A DNA stretch of 64,000 nt from CAVYXK01 sp963708245 (GTDB lineage Bacteria > Pseudomonadota > Alphaproteobacteria > Acetobacterales > Acetobacteraceae), in the NCBI GenBank assembly GCA_963708245.1, contig OY970201.1, forward strand, positions 2,108,001-2,172,000, written 5' to 3'. The notes beneath the pieces are model-generated. The model was not told where the DNA came from. It saw only the letters and a list, made by a program, of their open reading frames with translations, and did not search any database. Positions 16,801-25,043 of the stretch are shown piece by piece (position 1 is the first letter of the stretch; the number at the start of each line of letters is the position of its first letter). The translations under genes were made by a program, and so were the position numbers.

Positions 16801-17427
16801 AACGTAATGGTGCTGGATACCGAGGTCTATTCCAACACCGGCGGCCAGTCCTCGAAAGCCACGTCGCTCGGGGCCTCGGCAAAGTTTGCCGCCGCGGGCA
16901 AGCGCACACCGCGCAAGGATTGGGCGCTCCAGGCGATCGCCTACGGCTACGTCTATGTCGCGCAGATCGCGCTGGGCGGCAGTCCGGAACAAACGATCCA
17001 GGCGCTGCGCGACGCCGAGGCTTATGACGGCCCGTCGCTCATCCTCGCATACAGTCATTGCATCGCACATGGCTTCGATCTGCGCGACGGGATGAACCAG
17101 CAGCGTCGGGCGGTTGCCAGCGGGTACTGGCCGCTCTTCCGGTTCGATCCGAGCATGCGCCATGCTGACATGAATCCCTTCCGCCTCGACAGCACGCGCC
17201 CGAGACTGCGCCTTGAAGAGTTGGCTTACCGCGAGCTCCGCTTCCGGGTTCTCACTCAGACACGACCCGAAGAAGCGCCGAGATTGCTGCGTCAGGCACA
17301 GGCCGCGGTGGACGAGCGCTACCGCATCTACGAGGACATGGCTTCGCGCGACGGAACGCGGTTCCACCCATTCTGGCAGGATGAAACTGTCATCCATGAT
17401 GATATGAAGGCGGAGGCAAAGCAATGA
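13816..17427 (+). CDS. nifJ: Pyruvate:ferredoxin (flavodoxin) oxidoreductase
   Basis: A 1203-residue single-chain PFOR: pyruvate + CoA + oxidised ferredoxin to acetyl-CoA + CO2 + reduced ferredoxin. Domain I opens with GNTAVAHVAYRVNDGCAIFPITPSS. The ferredoxin-like domain has CIQCGQCSIVCP (Cys693 onward) and CTGCGICIDHCP (about 749). The thiamine-diphosphate domain has the proximal-cluster motif SACAGCGEAPYLKLL (about 823) and GDGWAYDIGAGGLDHVLA with TEVYSNTGGQSSKAT (about 974-1015). Length and order match NifJ. The 3' end overlaps the next gene by four bases. Whether it serves nitrogen fixation, anaerobic pyruvate use or CO2 fixation cannot be told here. Confidence 0.97.
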   Translation: MDKIATLDGNTAVAHVAYRVNDGCAIFPITPSSTMAELADEWAAQGEKNLWGVVPFVQEMQAEGGAAGAVHGALQAGALTTTFTASQGLLLMMPNMFKIAGEMTACVFHVAARAIATQALSIFGDHSDIMAVRSTGFAMLGGASVQEAHDLALVVQAATLELRVPFIHFTDGFRTSHEVNTLVMLSDEHIRAMIDDDLVRAHRQRALSPERPVTRGTAHNPDTFFQARETVNLHYLATPGIVQRAMDRLAALTGRQYHLFRYDGHPDAERVVVAIGSAADTLRATAAHLNAQGERVGVLQVLLYRPWSAKDFLAVLPANVRRVAVLDSVKEPGAPAEPLCLDVAQTLADAAARGTRDTLPLVVGGRYGLSSKDFTPAMAKAVFDHLKEKEPRHGFTVGIIDDVGGTSLPVEAAFDIEPQGVRRAMFFGLGSDGTVGANKNSVKILGEDPGRYAQGYFVYDSHKSGAETISHLRFGNAPIAAPYLLQSADFIGVHKFDFLTKLDVLDRALPGATVLLNAPYDAASVWDHLPRPVQEHILKKGLRLFVIDASSVAQRLGLGPRVNTVLQTCFFAISGVLPREEGIQRIRHSIEKSYGGKGRAVLQKNFAAVDTALEHLQEVKVPKEVTSKQEFRIFIPADAPDQMKRIFALQFAGRGDEIPVSAFPIDGTYAGGTTQYEKRNIAFSVPVWKQDLCIQCGQCSIVCPHSVIRAKAYNGALLKDAPEGFPSASVNARGYPEQRYTLQIAVEDCTGCGICIDHCPAHDPLDPAIKAINLSERLPLVESGRRNLAFFESLPEHTREGVDLHVSRGLQFVRPLFEFSSACAGCGEAPYLKLLSQLFGDRLQIANATGCSSIYGGNLPSLPWRAGPDGRGPAWSNSLFEDNGEFGFGMRLGVDHQVAMARALVRTLGDRIGPGLADAILDAPQRTDSEIVAQRGRVEEIRRALAGATDAPARDLLALAEYLVRRSLWIVGGDGWAYDIGAGGLDHVLAQDRDVNVMVLDTEVYSNTGGQSSKATSLGASAKFAAAGKRTPRKDWALQAIAYGYVYVAQIALGGSPEQTIQALRDAEAYDGPSLILAYSHCIAHGFDLRDGMNQQRRAVASGYWPLFRFDPSMRHADMNPFRLDSTRPRLRLEELAYRELRFRVLTQTRPEEAPRLLRQAQAAVDERYRIYEDMASRDGTRFHPFWQDETVIHDDMKAEAKQ

Positions 17428-18440
17428 ACTTGCAGACGAGCTATCTCGGCTTGTCGTTGCGTCATCCCGTGATCGCCAGCGCCTCGCCGCTTTCCGCGAC
17501 CCTCGACGGCGTACGCAGGTTGGAGGATGGCGGGGCGGCGGCGATCATCGCGGCATCGGTGTATGAGGAGGAGATCCGAAACGAGGAGGCGGCGCTCGAA
17601 GCCGCCGGCGCGATCGGAGCCGAGAGCCATGCCGAGGTGACGAGCTATCTGCCGCCGCTCCCGGGCTACCGGGGTGCGCTTGCTGCTCATGTCGAGATGA
17701 TCCGGCGTGCGGCCGAAAGCATTTCGGTGCCGCTGATCGCCAGCCTGAACGGGATCACGCACGAAGGCTGGACTGGCATTGCCGCCCTTCTGCAGGAAGC
17801 GGGGGCGGCGGCCCTCGAGGTCAATCTCTTCCACATCCCCACCGACCCGCAGGAGACCTCCGCCGCGGTCGAGTCCAGACTGGTAGAAACCTTGCGCGAA
17901 GTGTGCACAGCGGTAACGATTCCCGTCGCTGTCAAGCTCAGCCCGAACTTCACCGCGCCGGCTCATCTCGCTGGCGACATTGCCGGCGCCGGCGCGAGCG
18001 GGCTCGTCCTGTTCGGACGATGCTACGAGCCTGACATCGATCTCGAGACGCTGAGGTTCCATCCCAGCCTGCGTTTATCGACAGCGGAGGAGATCCGTTT
18101 GCCGCTGATGTGGATCGCCCTGCTGGCCGGAAAGACATCGCTGAGTCTCGCCGGTGGACGAGGCGTGGAAGGGTCCGAAGAGGTGATCAAATACTTGCTT
18201 GCCGGCGCGGACGTGGTCCAGGTGGCGTCTTCATTGCTGCGTCACGGACCCAACCATCTCGACCGTTTGGTGGAGGGTTTGTCGGAATGGATCGAGGCGC
18301 ATGGCGCCGAATTGGTAGAGGAGATCCGAGGGCGCCTGCGTGCCAATCGGCTCGCCGAGCCCGAGGCGCTGCTTCGCGCGACCTATGTTCGCACGTTGCT
18401 GCTGGAATATCCCATTCGCGATATAGGAGGAACACAATGA
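17424..18440 (+). CDS. Dihydroorotate dehydrogenase-like flavoprotein
   Basis: A 338-residue TIM-barrel protein of the DHOD-like group that often neighbours nifJ. Features are MNLQTSYLGLSLRHPVIASASPLS at the N-terminus, LIASLNG, ALEVNLFHIP, VAVKLSPNF (the phosphate/FMN-adjacent lysine strand), FGRCYEPDIDLE, and AGGRGVEGSEEVIKYLLAGADVVQVASSLLRHG at the FMN phosphate site. Pyrimidine synthesis is an unlikely role given the context and a C-terminal extension (ATYVRTLLLEYPIRDIG). A redox task linked to PFOR is more plausible, but no substrate is known to me. It overlaps both neighbours by ATGA. Confidence 0.88.
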   Translation: MNLQTSYLGLSLRHPVIASASPLSATLDGVRRLEDGGAAAIIAASVYEEEIRNEEAALEAAGAIGAESHAEVTSYLPPLPGYRGALAAHVEMIRRAAESISVPLIASLNGITHEGWTGIAALLQEAGAAALEVNLFHIPTDPQETSAAVESRLVETLREVCTAVTIPVAVKLSPNFTAPAHLAGDIAGAGASGLVLFGRCYEPDIDLETLRFHPSLRLSTAEEIRLPLMWIALLAGKTSLSLAGGRGVEGSEEVIKYLLAGADVVQVASSLLRHGPNHLDRLVEGLSEWIEAHGAELVEEIRGRLRANRLAEPEALLRATYVRTLLLEYPIRDIGGTQ

Positions 18441-19378
18441 AGATCGGAAGCGTCGGCGCCGGGCAGGTCGGCGCCACCGCTGCCTATGCCATGACGATGC
18501 GTGGCGTCGGTTCGGAGATCGTACTCGTCGACCGCAAGACAGACTTGGCAGTCGCCCAGGCACACGACATTCTGGACTCCACGCCTTGGTCGTATCCCGT
18601 CCGGGTCCGCGCCGGGGAGGCGGCCGATCTCGACGGCGCAGGCATCGTTGTCCTTGCGGCCGGGACTGCCCAGAAGCCCGGGGAGAGCCGACTGGACTTG
18701 CTGTCGCGCAACGCCGAAATCTTTGCCCAGATCGTGCCGACCGTGCTGGCGGCGGCACCAGATACCGTCTTCCTGGTAGCGTCGAATCCGGTCGACATCA
18801 TCACGCATATCGTGACCGTCCTCGCCGGCCGGCGCGGCGTCTTGCCGAAGCGAGTGATCGGGTCCGGTACGATCCTCGACTCGGCGCGGTTCCGCACCCT
18901 GCTAGCTGCAAATCTCGGGATCAGCCCAGCATACATCGATGCTCGTGTATTGGGCGAACATGGCGACAGCGAAGTGTTGCACTGGTCGGGCGCCGTGGCG
19001 AGCGACTTATCGGTCGCGGACGCCGCCCGCCAGATGGGGCGGGAACTAACAGAGGCCGACCGCAGCCGCATTGATACCGCAGTGCGCCGCGCCGCCTATG
19101 CCATTATCCAGGGCAAAGGAGGGACTTGGTTCGGCGTCGGCGCCGGCATCGCCCGCATCGCTCAGATTATTCAGGACGACGAGCGGGCGCTGATTACCTG
19201 CTCCATGTTAACGGCGGAATGCCACGGCGTGCGTGACGTGGCCCTGTCACTGCCGCGCGTGCTGGGCGCGGGCGGCGTGGTGACGACATTCATGCCGAAT
19301 CTCGACGCCGACGAGCGCGCCGCACTGAAGCGGAGCGCCGATATTTTGAAGCAGGCTGCAGAAGGGGTGCGTCTGTGA
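18437..19378 (+). CDS. L-lactate dehydrogenase (LDH/MDH superfamily)
   Basis: A 313-residue NAD-dependent 2-hydroxyacid dehydrogenase. The Rossmann motif is VGAGQVGATAAYAMTMRG, followed by the coenzyme Asp in VDRKTD. The active-site loop AGTAQKPGESRLDLL has Gln at the position that distinguishes lactate from malate dehydrogenases (Arg in MDH). DSARFR supplies the Asp/Arg pair and GEHGDSE the catalytic histidine. The true start is ATG 18437, coupled to the preceding stop and served by AGGAGG. With nifJ next door it would interconvert lactate and pyruvate for PFOR. Confidence 0.9.
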   Translation: MKIGSVGAGQVGATAAYAMTMRGVGSEIVLVDRKTDLAVAQAHDILDSTPWSYPVRVRAGEAADLDGAGIVVLAAGTAQKPGESRLDLLSRNAEIFAQIVPTVLAAAPDTVFLVASNPVDIITHIVTVLAGRRGVLPKRVIGSGTILDSARFRTLLAANLGISPAYIDARVLGEHGDSEVLHWSGAVASDLSVADAARQMGRELTEADRSRIDTAVRRAAYAIIQGKGGTWFGVGAGIARIAQIIQDDERALITCSMLTAECHGVRDVALSLPRVLGAGGVVTTFMPNLDADERAALKRSADILKQAAEGVRL

Positions 19379-19420
19379 AATGGGGAGGGGTGCAGCTATC
19401 GCAATAACGGAGGTTTGGTC

Positions 19421-20437
19421 ATGAACTCGTCGATAGCCGGTCCGGCTTCGCCACACCAAGAGGGTTCGAGTGGCCCCGTGCTGTCTCGCGCATCACAAGA
19501 TGCAGTCGCTCGGCCGATCCGCTGCATCGGGGTGGTGGGCCTCGGCCATATGGGCGATGAATTCGCGCAGAACCTGCTGTCGGACGGTTACCAGGTCATC
19601 GTCGAGGACCGCGACACAGAGCGCGCGAAGGCCTTGGAGCCCCATGGCGCGCGCGTAGCGGCTCGGCTCGCGGATCTCGCTCCGTGCGACGCCGTCATAA
19701 CGTCGCTGCCCAATGACGAGGTGCTGACTTCGGTTGCCCTGCCGCCCGACGGGCTAGCCGCCATCCTGACGCCCGGCTCGATCCACATCTCGATGAGCAC
19801 GGTCAGTCCCGGTGTGTCGCGGCGTCTGGCGGAGATGCACGCCGCCCACGGCCAGGGTTTCGTGGCGGCTCCGGTGCTTGGGAACCCGGATCTCGCCCAT
19901 GCCCGAAAGCTGTTCGTGATCGCCGGCGGCCGGCATGAGGTGGTCGCACGCGCTCGGCCCGTCCTCGAACGCCTCGGCCAGCATGTGTTCGTCATGGGGG
20001 ATGATGCCGGAGCGGCAAGCCTTATGAAGCTGGCCGGCAACACATTCACCGCAATGACCCTGCAGGGCATGGGTAAAGTCCTGGCCCTGCTGCGCAAGTC
20101 TGGGATCGACCCGCATCTCGCCTTCGACGTTCTCCCCGGATCGCTGTTCGACGGCCACGTCCACAAGACCTATGGCGGCAAGATCGTCGAGGGGCACTAC
20201 CGCCCGCCCGGGATGACAGCGCCGCTTGCGGTCAAGGATCTGCGGCTGGCACTCGCCGAGGCGGAGCACCAGGCGGTGCCGACGCCGGTTGCCAGCCTCG
20301 TCCGCGATCGGCTCGTCGGAGTTGTGGCGCGCGGCTGGGGCGGGCTCGACTGGTCCGCGCTCGGCCTTCTGGCGGCTTTGGAGGCCGGGCTGGACACCGC
20401 TTCCGTCGCGGCGGCGGTGGCGAGTGGACACTCCTGA
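19421..20437 (+). CDS. 3-hydroxyisobutyrate dehydrogenase-family oxidoreductase
   Basis: A 338-residue beta-hydroxyacid dehydrogenase. An N-terminal extension of about 28 residues precedes the Rossmann motif IGVVGLGHMGDEFAQNLL and the Asp/Arg-containing VEDRDTERA. The substrate motif is seen as HISMSTVSPGVSRRLAE, and the catalytic lysine lies in SLMKLAGNTFTAMTLQGMGK (about residue 203). The all-alpha C-terminal domain is complete. It could reduce tartronate-semialdehyde-like, succinate-semialdehyde-like or 3-hydroxyisobutyrate-like substrates; nothing decides between them. AACGGAGG lies eight bases before the start. It is 42 bases after LDH. Confidence 0.85.
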   Translation: MNSSIAGPASPHQEGSSGPVLSRASQDAVARPIRCIGVVGLGHMGDEFAQNLLSDGYQVIVEDRDTERAKALEPHGARVAARLADLAPCDAVITSLPNDEVLTSVALPPDGLAAILTPGSIHISMSTVSPGVSRRLAEMHAAHGQGFVAAPVLGNPDLAHARKLFVIAGGRHEVVARARPVLERLGQHVFVMGDDAGAASLMKLAGNTFTAMTLQGMGKVLALLRKSGIDPHLAFDVLPGSLFDGHVHKTYGGKIVEGHYRPPGMTAPLAVKDLRLALAEAEHQAVPTPVASLVRDRLVGVVARGWGGLDWSALGLLAALEAGLDTASVAAAVASGHS

Positions 20438-20448
20438 GCGAAGCAACC

Positions 20449-21627
20449 ATGCCCGATGCGCCCGCCGTCAGCCGCCTGCCAACACGTTCCAGCGGCAACT
20501 CGACATTGTCGCCAGATGCGTCGGACGGCGATACCGATCGGTGTCCCGGCAGCAGCCTAGAAGAAGCAACAACTCCTGCCGCAATCGACACGAAGGCACG
20601 AAAGCTGACAGAACCCCGCACCGAGGAGAATTCTCGGATCAGCGGCACGACCCAGGATGGACCACTTCCAGGCGCGATCAGCATCATCGACGCCGAAGGC
20701 GTCCGGCATCCTGCTTCTGTCGCGGACCTGCGCACGAGGATTTCCGCCAAGCGGCTCTTCTGGCTCGACATCTGCGGCGCCGAGCCCTCCGTCGCGAAGG
20801 AGTTCCTCGTGGAGATGGGCGTGGACGATAGCGGCATCACCAGGGCGCTCCGGTTCGGCCAGTCTGGGCGCATCGCGATCGGTCGCGAGGGCATCCGTGC
20901 CGTCACCTGGTTGGGCGACCCGCCGCACGACCCGATCGAACTGCATTTCCGTTCGTCCCCCACGTACATATTCACAATTTGGAGCGGCGATGCCCGTGTT
21001 CTGGACGAAGCGCGCCAAGCATTCGCGGATCGTGTCGCGGGCATGCAGGAACGCCCCTATCACGCGGCGGCGATCGTGCTGCAGCTGCTGCATGGTACGC
21101 TTTATCGCGCGCTCGGCGGCCTGGACGAAACAATTCATGCGCTGAGCACGCAGGTGAGGGATCGGCCGGGATCAATCAAGTTCGCCGATCTCAGTCGCAA
21201 ACTGGAATCACTCCGGATGGTATGGTTAAAGGTCGAGCGCTACGCCGCCGCAGTCCGCGCGGCGACGGTCGGCGTCGCAGCGATCCCCGGCATCAGCGAG
21301 CGCGGTGTCGACGAGTTGGATCAGTATGCCGAGAGGGTGGAGGACCTGGCGAGCCGGTTGTCCGAACGCGTCGACTGGGCATCAGTTGGAGTGCAGAATT
21401 ACAGGGCCGCTCTGGCGCAGTGGCAGAGCGACCAGATCAGCCGGCTGACCGTGGTATCAGTTATTTTCCTGCCGATCTCTTTTCTGACGGGTTTTTTCGG
21501 AATGAATTTCGGCTGGATCGCCAACAATCTCGGCGGCTTGACGGTCTTCCTTGCGCTAGGCGTTATGCTGCCGTTCGCGTGTGCGGTCACGACGATCATT
21601 TGGTTTCGCCGGCGCGGGCTGTTGTGA
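20449..21627 (+). CDS. CorA-family divalent cation channel
   Basis: A 392-residue CorA-type protein with a long acidic and helical cytoplasmic part and two C-terminal membrane helices. The hallmark GMN appears as GFFGMNFGW just after the first helix (LTVVSVIFLPISFLTGFF), followed by LGGLTVFLALGVMLPFACAVTTIIWF and a basic RRRG end. The N-terminal 60 residues are low-complexity and not conserved-looking, so the start could be internal. CorA channels carry Mg2+ (some Co2+ or Ni2+); thiamine enzymes such as PFOR need Mg2+, but no functional link is shown. It closes the cluster. Confidence 0.88.
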   Translation: MPDAPAVSRLPTRSSGNSTLSPDASDGDTDRCPGSSLEEATTPAAIDTKARKLTEPRTEENSRISGTTQDGPLPGAISIIDAEGVRHPASVADLRTRISAKRLFWLDICGAEPSVAKEFLVEMGVDDSGITRALRFGQSGRIAIGREGIRAVTWLGDPPHDPIELHFRSSPTYIFTIWSGDARVLDEARQAFADRVAGMQERPYHAAAIVLQLLHGTLYRALGGLDETIHALSTQVRDRPGSIKFADLSRKLESLRMVWLKVERYAAAVRAATVGVAAIPGISERGVDELDQYAERVEDLASRLSERVDWASVGVQNYRAALAQWQSDQISRLTVVSVIFLPISFLTGFFGMNFGWIANNLGGLTVFLALGVMLPFACAVTTIIWFRRRGLL

Positions 21628-21751
21628 AGTCCGCCGTGTCGATAGCTACGTAGTATAGCTGATGCTCCGCCTCGTCCAAGCCGACGGGCCGCTAAGGAGC
21701 GCAGCCGTCGTCACCGGGTACTGCGTCCGGCTCAGCGAGCCAGTACTGCGC

Positions 21752-22106
21752 TCATTGAACTGCGTGCCGCGACCGCACGAAACCACGCATGATCGTGTGG
21801 TTGGTGGCGATCATCAGCATGGTCGCCATTAGCGGTGCGGCCAGCAAGCCGTTGAGCACGACGCTCCAATAAAGCGCCTTGATCGGGTCGATGCCGGTGA
21901 AATTCAACCCCACACCTGCCAACGTGGCAAACGCGATAGTGCCGTAGAAAGCACGTGCGTCGTACCACTTGCGGTCCAGCCCCTCGACCCAGCCGACCGC
22001 TTCACACGGCGGCGCCGGTGATCAGCCCCGGCCCGAGCGCCTTCAGCAGGCTACCCGACCGCGGAACGTATTCAGGCTCGGACGGCGCTACCGGGCTATC
22101 CGACAT
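21752..22106 (-). pseudogene. Nramp-family metal transporter, middle deleted
   Basis: The minus strand begins MSDSPVAPSEPEYVPRSG and LLKALGPGLITGAA, the N-terminus of an Nramp (Mn2+/Fe2+:H+) transporter. It then jumps, one base out of frame, to CEAVGWVEGLDRKWYDARAF and GIDPIKALYWSVVLNGLLAA, which belong to the last third of the family, ending IATNHTIMRGFVRSRHAVQ. About 300 of the usual ~430 or more residues are missing, including the metal-binding DPGN-type helix. The two parts meet near 22013. Confidence 0.82.
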
Positions 22107-22121
22107 TGACAGCGACACCGA

Positions 22122-22875
22122 TCAGCGGTGTGCCGCCGCGATGGGGTCGGTGATCGTCTTGGTCAGCTCGGCTCGGCTCCGCGTGTCGGTTGTTGTCTGG
22201 CCGACGAGCAGCCGCTCAATCTCGCGCAACTTACGTTGGACATCCGCATCGACGCTCCCAGCCGCAGCCACGATCGATTTGACCTTATCGAGAAAAGCGC
22301 GGCGTTCGCCGGCGTCTGGTGGAAGAAGTTCCGGTAACGTGTCAATCGCCGCACGCTCATCGATGGCCAGAATCGCCCACTGATCGCGCAAGGCCTCCTT
22401 GAAGCGAGCGAAGGTGACGCCCGGATGAGCGGCCAGCACGCCGAATATCGTCGACGCTCTCATAGTTGTCGAGGATCCAATCAAGAGCCTGCTGCGGCGG
22501 GGTGATGTTATCACCCTTCGAGCAGAAACATATGATCGGAGACCTGATCTCACGCAGATCGAGGCGGATGCCGTCGCTCGTGACGAGCTGCGCCGTCGAT
22601 AGTTTGTTGCCGATAAAGAGGTTATCGACTATGTATTGCAGCTCTTCTCCGCTCAGCAGAATGAAATCGCCCCACCATTTCTCGAACTGAAGGTATCGGT
22701 TCTCCTGCTGATCCGGATTCGCCCAGACGTTGTACCCCTTGCTCCAAAAGGTGTTGGACGGACTGCCGGAATCGAAGTTCGCGATCAGCCAGGCGCCGTC
22801 GAAGGTGCCGTTGCCGAGATCGCTTGTCAGACGGGTGAGCCAGCTCCCGCCGAGCATGCCACCCAGGTAGCGCAT
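22122..22875 (-). pseudogene. DUF3141 alpha/beta-hydrolase-like protein, fragment
   Basis: The minus strand reads GGSWLTRLTSDLGNGTFDGA, NTFWSKGYNVWANPD, FEKWWGDFILLSGEELQYIVDNLF and the strongly conserved SPIICFCSKGDNITPPQQALDWILDNYESVDDIR. These are hallmarks of DUF3141 proteins found in polyhydroxyalkanoate gene neighbourhoods. From about 22465 the frame changes to a helical C-terminal segment (FARFKEALRDQWAILAIDE, then LLPPDAGERRAFL) that may be the protein's own tail or a neighbouring gene. The N-terminal half is missing, replaced by the ATPase fragment upstream. Confidence 0.75.
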
Positions 22876-23198
22876 CGGGGCGGGCCGCCGCCGTCTCCCC
22901 CGAAGACGAGGCCGAGAATATTTGAAGAGAAGGCCACATCCGGCGGATGGCCGAGGAAGCGGACCTTCGCGCGCGTGGTCAGTCCTTGGGCCCCAGAGAA
23001 GACCTGGAGCGATGCGACCTCATCGTCGAGCTTGACGACCTGTGCAATTCGTGGCCCTCCGTGCTCGTCGCGCACCTCGGCGAGGTCGCCGAAGGACGGG
23101 CTGTCGCCCACGCTCTCTGGTAGTGCGATTCGGAGGACGTTGCCGATGATCGACAGAGTTCGCGTGTAAAACAGAATAAACTCAGTCACTTTGCTCAC
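22876..23198 (-). pseudogene. V/A-type ATPase subunit B, N-terminal fragment
   Basis: The minus strand starts MSKVTEFILFYTRTLSIIGN and continues with a beta-barrel domain ending VFSGAQGLTTRAKVRFLG and SSNILGLVFGGDG, the N-terminal domain of V/A-type ATP synthase B subunits. The nucleotide-binding domain that should follow is missing; the sequence enters the DUF3141 fragment in a different frame. Only ~100 of about 450 residues survive. Confidence 0.72.
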
Positions 23199-23260
23199 TT
23201 TCGTGATGCGTGAGGGACCGACCGAAGCCGAGTGCAGGTTCAGGGCTTTCGCGTGTAAAC

Positions 23261-23450
23261 ATCCGACCCTAGCCCTACAACGGCATCTCCGGCTTTGGCG
23301 GTCTTGCGCTGTTTGCTGCCGGGCTGCTTACACCGGCGGCGAAGTGGGATAACGCCGCGGACGGCAACTGCTTCGCGAACGACCTTACGAACCGGATCGC
23401 TGACAACGAGGGCAACGAGATCAAACGGTGCGAAACGCACCGGAGAGGTG
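23261..23450 (+). repeat. Dispersed ~190-bp repeat, copy B
   Basis: Starting ATCCGACCCTAGCC, this segment aligns along its full length with the complement of 9646-9835. A frame on the plus strand encodes similar peptides in both copies (KWDNAADGNCFANDLTNRIADNEG here), as does a minus-strand frame (SLPSLSAIRFVRSFAK), so coding direction, if any, is unclear. It lies between the ATPase fragment and the MlaC-like gene. Confidence 0.7.
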
Positions 23451-23526
23451 TTGCACTTGATTGCCTGGGCTCCATCATCGGCGCATCCAGAGAAGCGAAA
23501 GCGGTGGGTACAGGAGGGAAAAAGCA

Positions 23527-24207
23527 CTACGTCGCACTGCCGTTCGACAAAGTGGCCACTTTGTGCTCCAGCCCGTGCTCCAGCGCCAGTACGCCCCCTC
23601 TTTGCAGCAGCGTAGTGAAGTCAGAGCGCTGCACCGCAACACGACTAATTGCGCCGTCGGCCAGCACATCGACCGCCTTCCAGCCAGCCGAGGTCTGCCG
23701 CATCACATAATCGATCTCGACTGGCGAGCCGCTGGCGCGGACGATCTGGGTCTGCAACACAACACCGCCGCTCGAGAGGCGACGCGGGTTGGGCTGCACC
23801 TCGAACTTCTGGCCCGAGTAGCTGTCGAAATTCGCTGCGTAACTGGAGATTGTATAGCGCCGGAACGCGTTCGCAAGAGCCGCCCTCTGGTCTGCAGTCA
23901 GTGCCGACCAACGCATCCCGACGGATGCCTGCAACACGGAGTCGAGGTCGAACGCTTGGTCCACCGCCGGAGCTAGCATCGCGCAGCGTTGCTCGAAGGA
24001 AATACTCTGACCGGTTTTCATGGCCGCCAGTAGCGCCGTGTTGAGCTGCCGGATCGGTGCCCCCGGATCTGATACATCCGAAAGCGCGGCGCGCGTAGAG
24101 ACCGATGTTACCGGACCAAATACGACGGTGGCCACGAAGAGCATCGCCACAGTCCGACGGTGGATCGACCTCGTCGACTCGGATAAGCCAGTAAGGTACG
24201 CGTTCAT
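23527..24207 (-). CDS. MlaC/HpnM-like phospholipid-binding ABC transport protein
   Basis: A 226-residue exported protein of the MlaC/Ttg2D family. A basic N-terminus and hydrophobic stretch (VAMLFVATVVFGPVTSVSTRAAL) form the export signal. The mature domain has PAVDQAFDLDSVLQASVG, SALTADQRAALANAFRRYTISSYAANFDSYSGQKFEV and AGWKAVDVLADGAISRVAVQRSDFTTLLQRGG, the family's conserved end. MlaC carries phospholipids across the periplasm; the HpnM branch sits in hopanoid clusters. No partner gene (MlaD, MlaF, hpn) lies nearby, so the gene is isolated among fragments. Confidence 0.82.
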   Translation of the reverse strand: MNAYLTGLSESTRSIHRRTVAMLFVATVVFGPVTSVSTRAALSDVSDPGAPIRQLNTALLAAMKTGQSISFEQRCAMLAPAVDQAFDLDSVLQASVGMRWSALTADQRAALANAFRRYTISSYAANFDSYSGQKFEVQPNPRRLSSGGVVLQTQIVRASGSPVEIDYVMRQTSAGWKAVDVLADGAISRVAVQRSDFTTLLQRGGVLALEHGLEHKVATLSNGSAT

Positions 24208-24490
24208 CTCTCATCTCCGTTTTGCTGGCGGGATCAGCGGACAGCCTGCAGATTGGCACCGAGCAACCCGTAAATTACAGGTTGGGACGGTATCCCCGAT
24301 ACCAATCAAGCGTTCCGAAACCTTTCGGAGGACTGTCCTTTTGTAGCGCGGCAGGAATGGCGCCTCCGATCACTAGGATGGGACATGTGGGCGATATTTT
24401 TCTCTCCCGCTCGCCCGGATTTGCGTGGACTTGTGAGTAATTGCGCCGATATTGGAGCCGGGCCGCCTTGCTAAGTGTCAGGCCTAGGCC
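24208..24490. other. Intergenic stretch with no supported gene
   Basis: Divergent spacer between the MlaC-like gene and the malic-enzyme tail. Only short frames without recognisable domains were seen. Confidence 0.35.
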
Positions 24491-25018
24491 GGCGCATTTT
24501 CCGAGCCGGTGGTGCGCGCCGTGGCCGCGCATAACAAGCAGCCGGTCATCTTTCCACTCTCGAACCCGACGTCCCATGAAGAAGCGACACCTGAAGATCT
24601 GGAAACGTGGAGCGAGGGGAGGGCAGTCATCGGCACCGGCAGCCCGTACCCGCTTCGGACTCGCGACGGCGTGAAATTCAGGGTCGACCGGACCAACAAT
24701 TCCTACATCTTCCCAGGTGTTGGTCTTGGCGCGATCGCCGTCCAGGCGACGCGCGTCAGCGATCAGATGTTCATGGAGGCCGCCAAAGCCTTGGCTGCGG
24801 CATGGCCGGCCCGCAACGATCCCAAGAAGAACCTGCTGCCGCCGGTCACGTCGCTGCGCGAGAACTCGGTCGCGGTCGCGCTCGCCGTCGCGCTCCAGGC
24901 GCACAAGGAGGGGCTGACCAAGGGCATCCGCACCGATGAGATCGAGGGGCGCATTCGCGCCAAGGTCTGGACGCCGCATTACGTGCCGTACCATCGGGTC
25001 AAAGCCACGGCCTTTTAG
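24491..25018 (+). pseudogene. NAD-dependent malic enzyme, C-terminal fragment
   Basis: The frame from GAFSEPVVRAVAAHNKQPVIFPLSNPTS, through EATPEDLETWSEGRAVIGTGSPY and NNSYIFPGVGLGAI to the end SLRENSVAVALAVALQAHKEGL, is the last third (~175 residues) of a malic enzyme (malate + NAD to pyruvate + CO2 + NADH). The substrate-binding and metal-binding N-terminal domains are missing and no start codon suits the remaining part. It stands before a malate-permease-like gene, the usual partnership. Confidence 0.85.
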
Positions 25019-25043
25019 TGCGGCGAGAAAGCGGGGACCTCCG

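Noticed and set aside
15865..17424. 519-codon open frame antisense to nifJ
   Set aside because: It mirrors the nifJ codons in G+C-rich DNA and has no recognisable domain; nifJ motifs on the plus strand are continuous.
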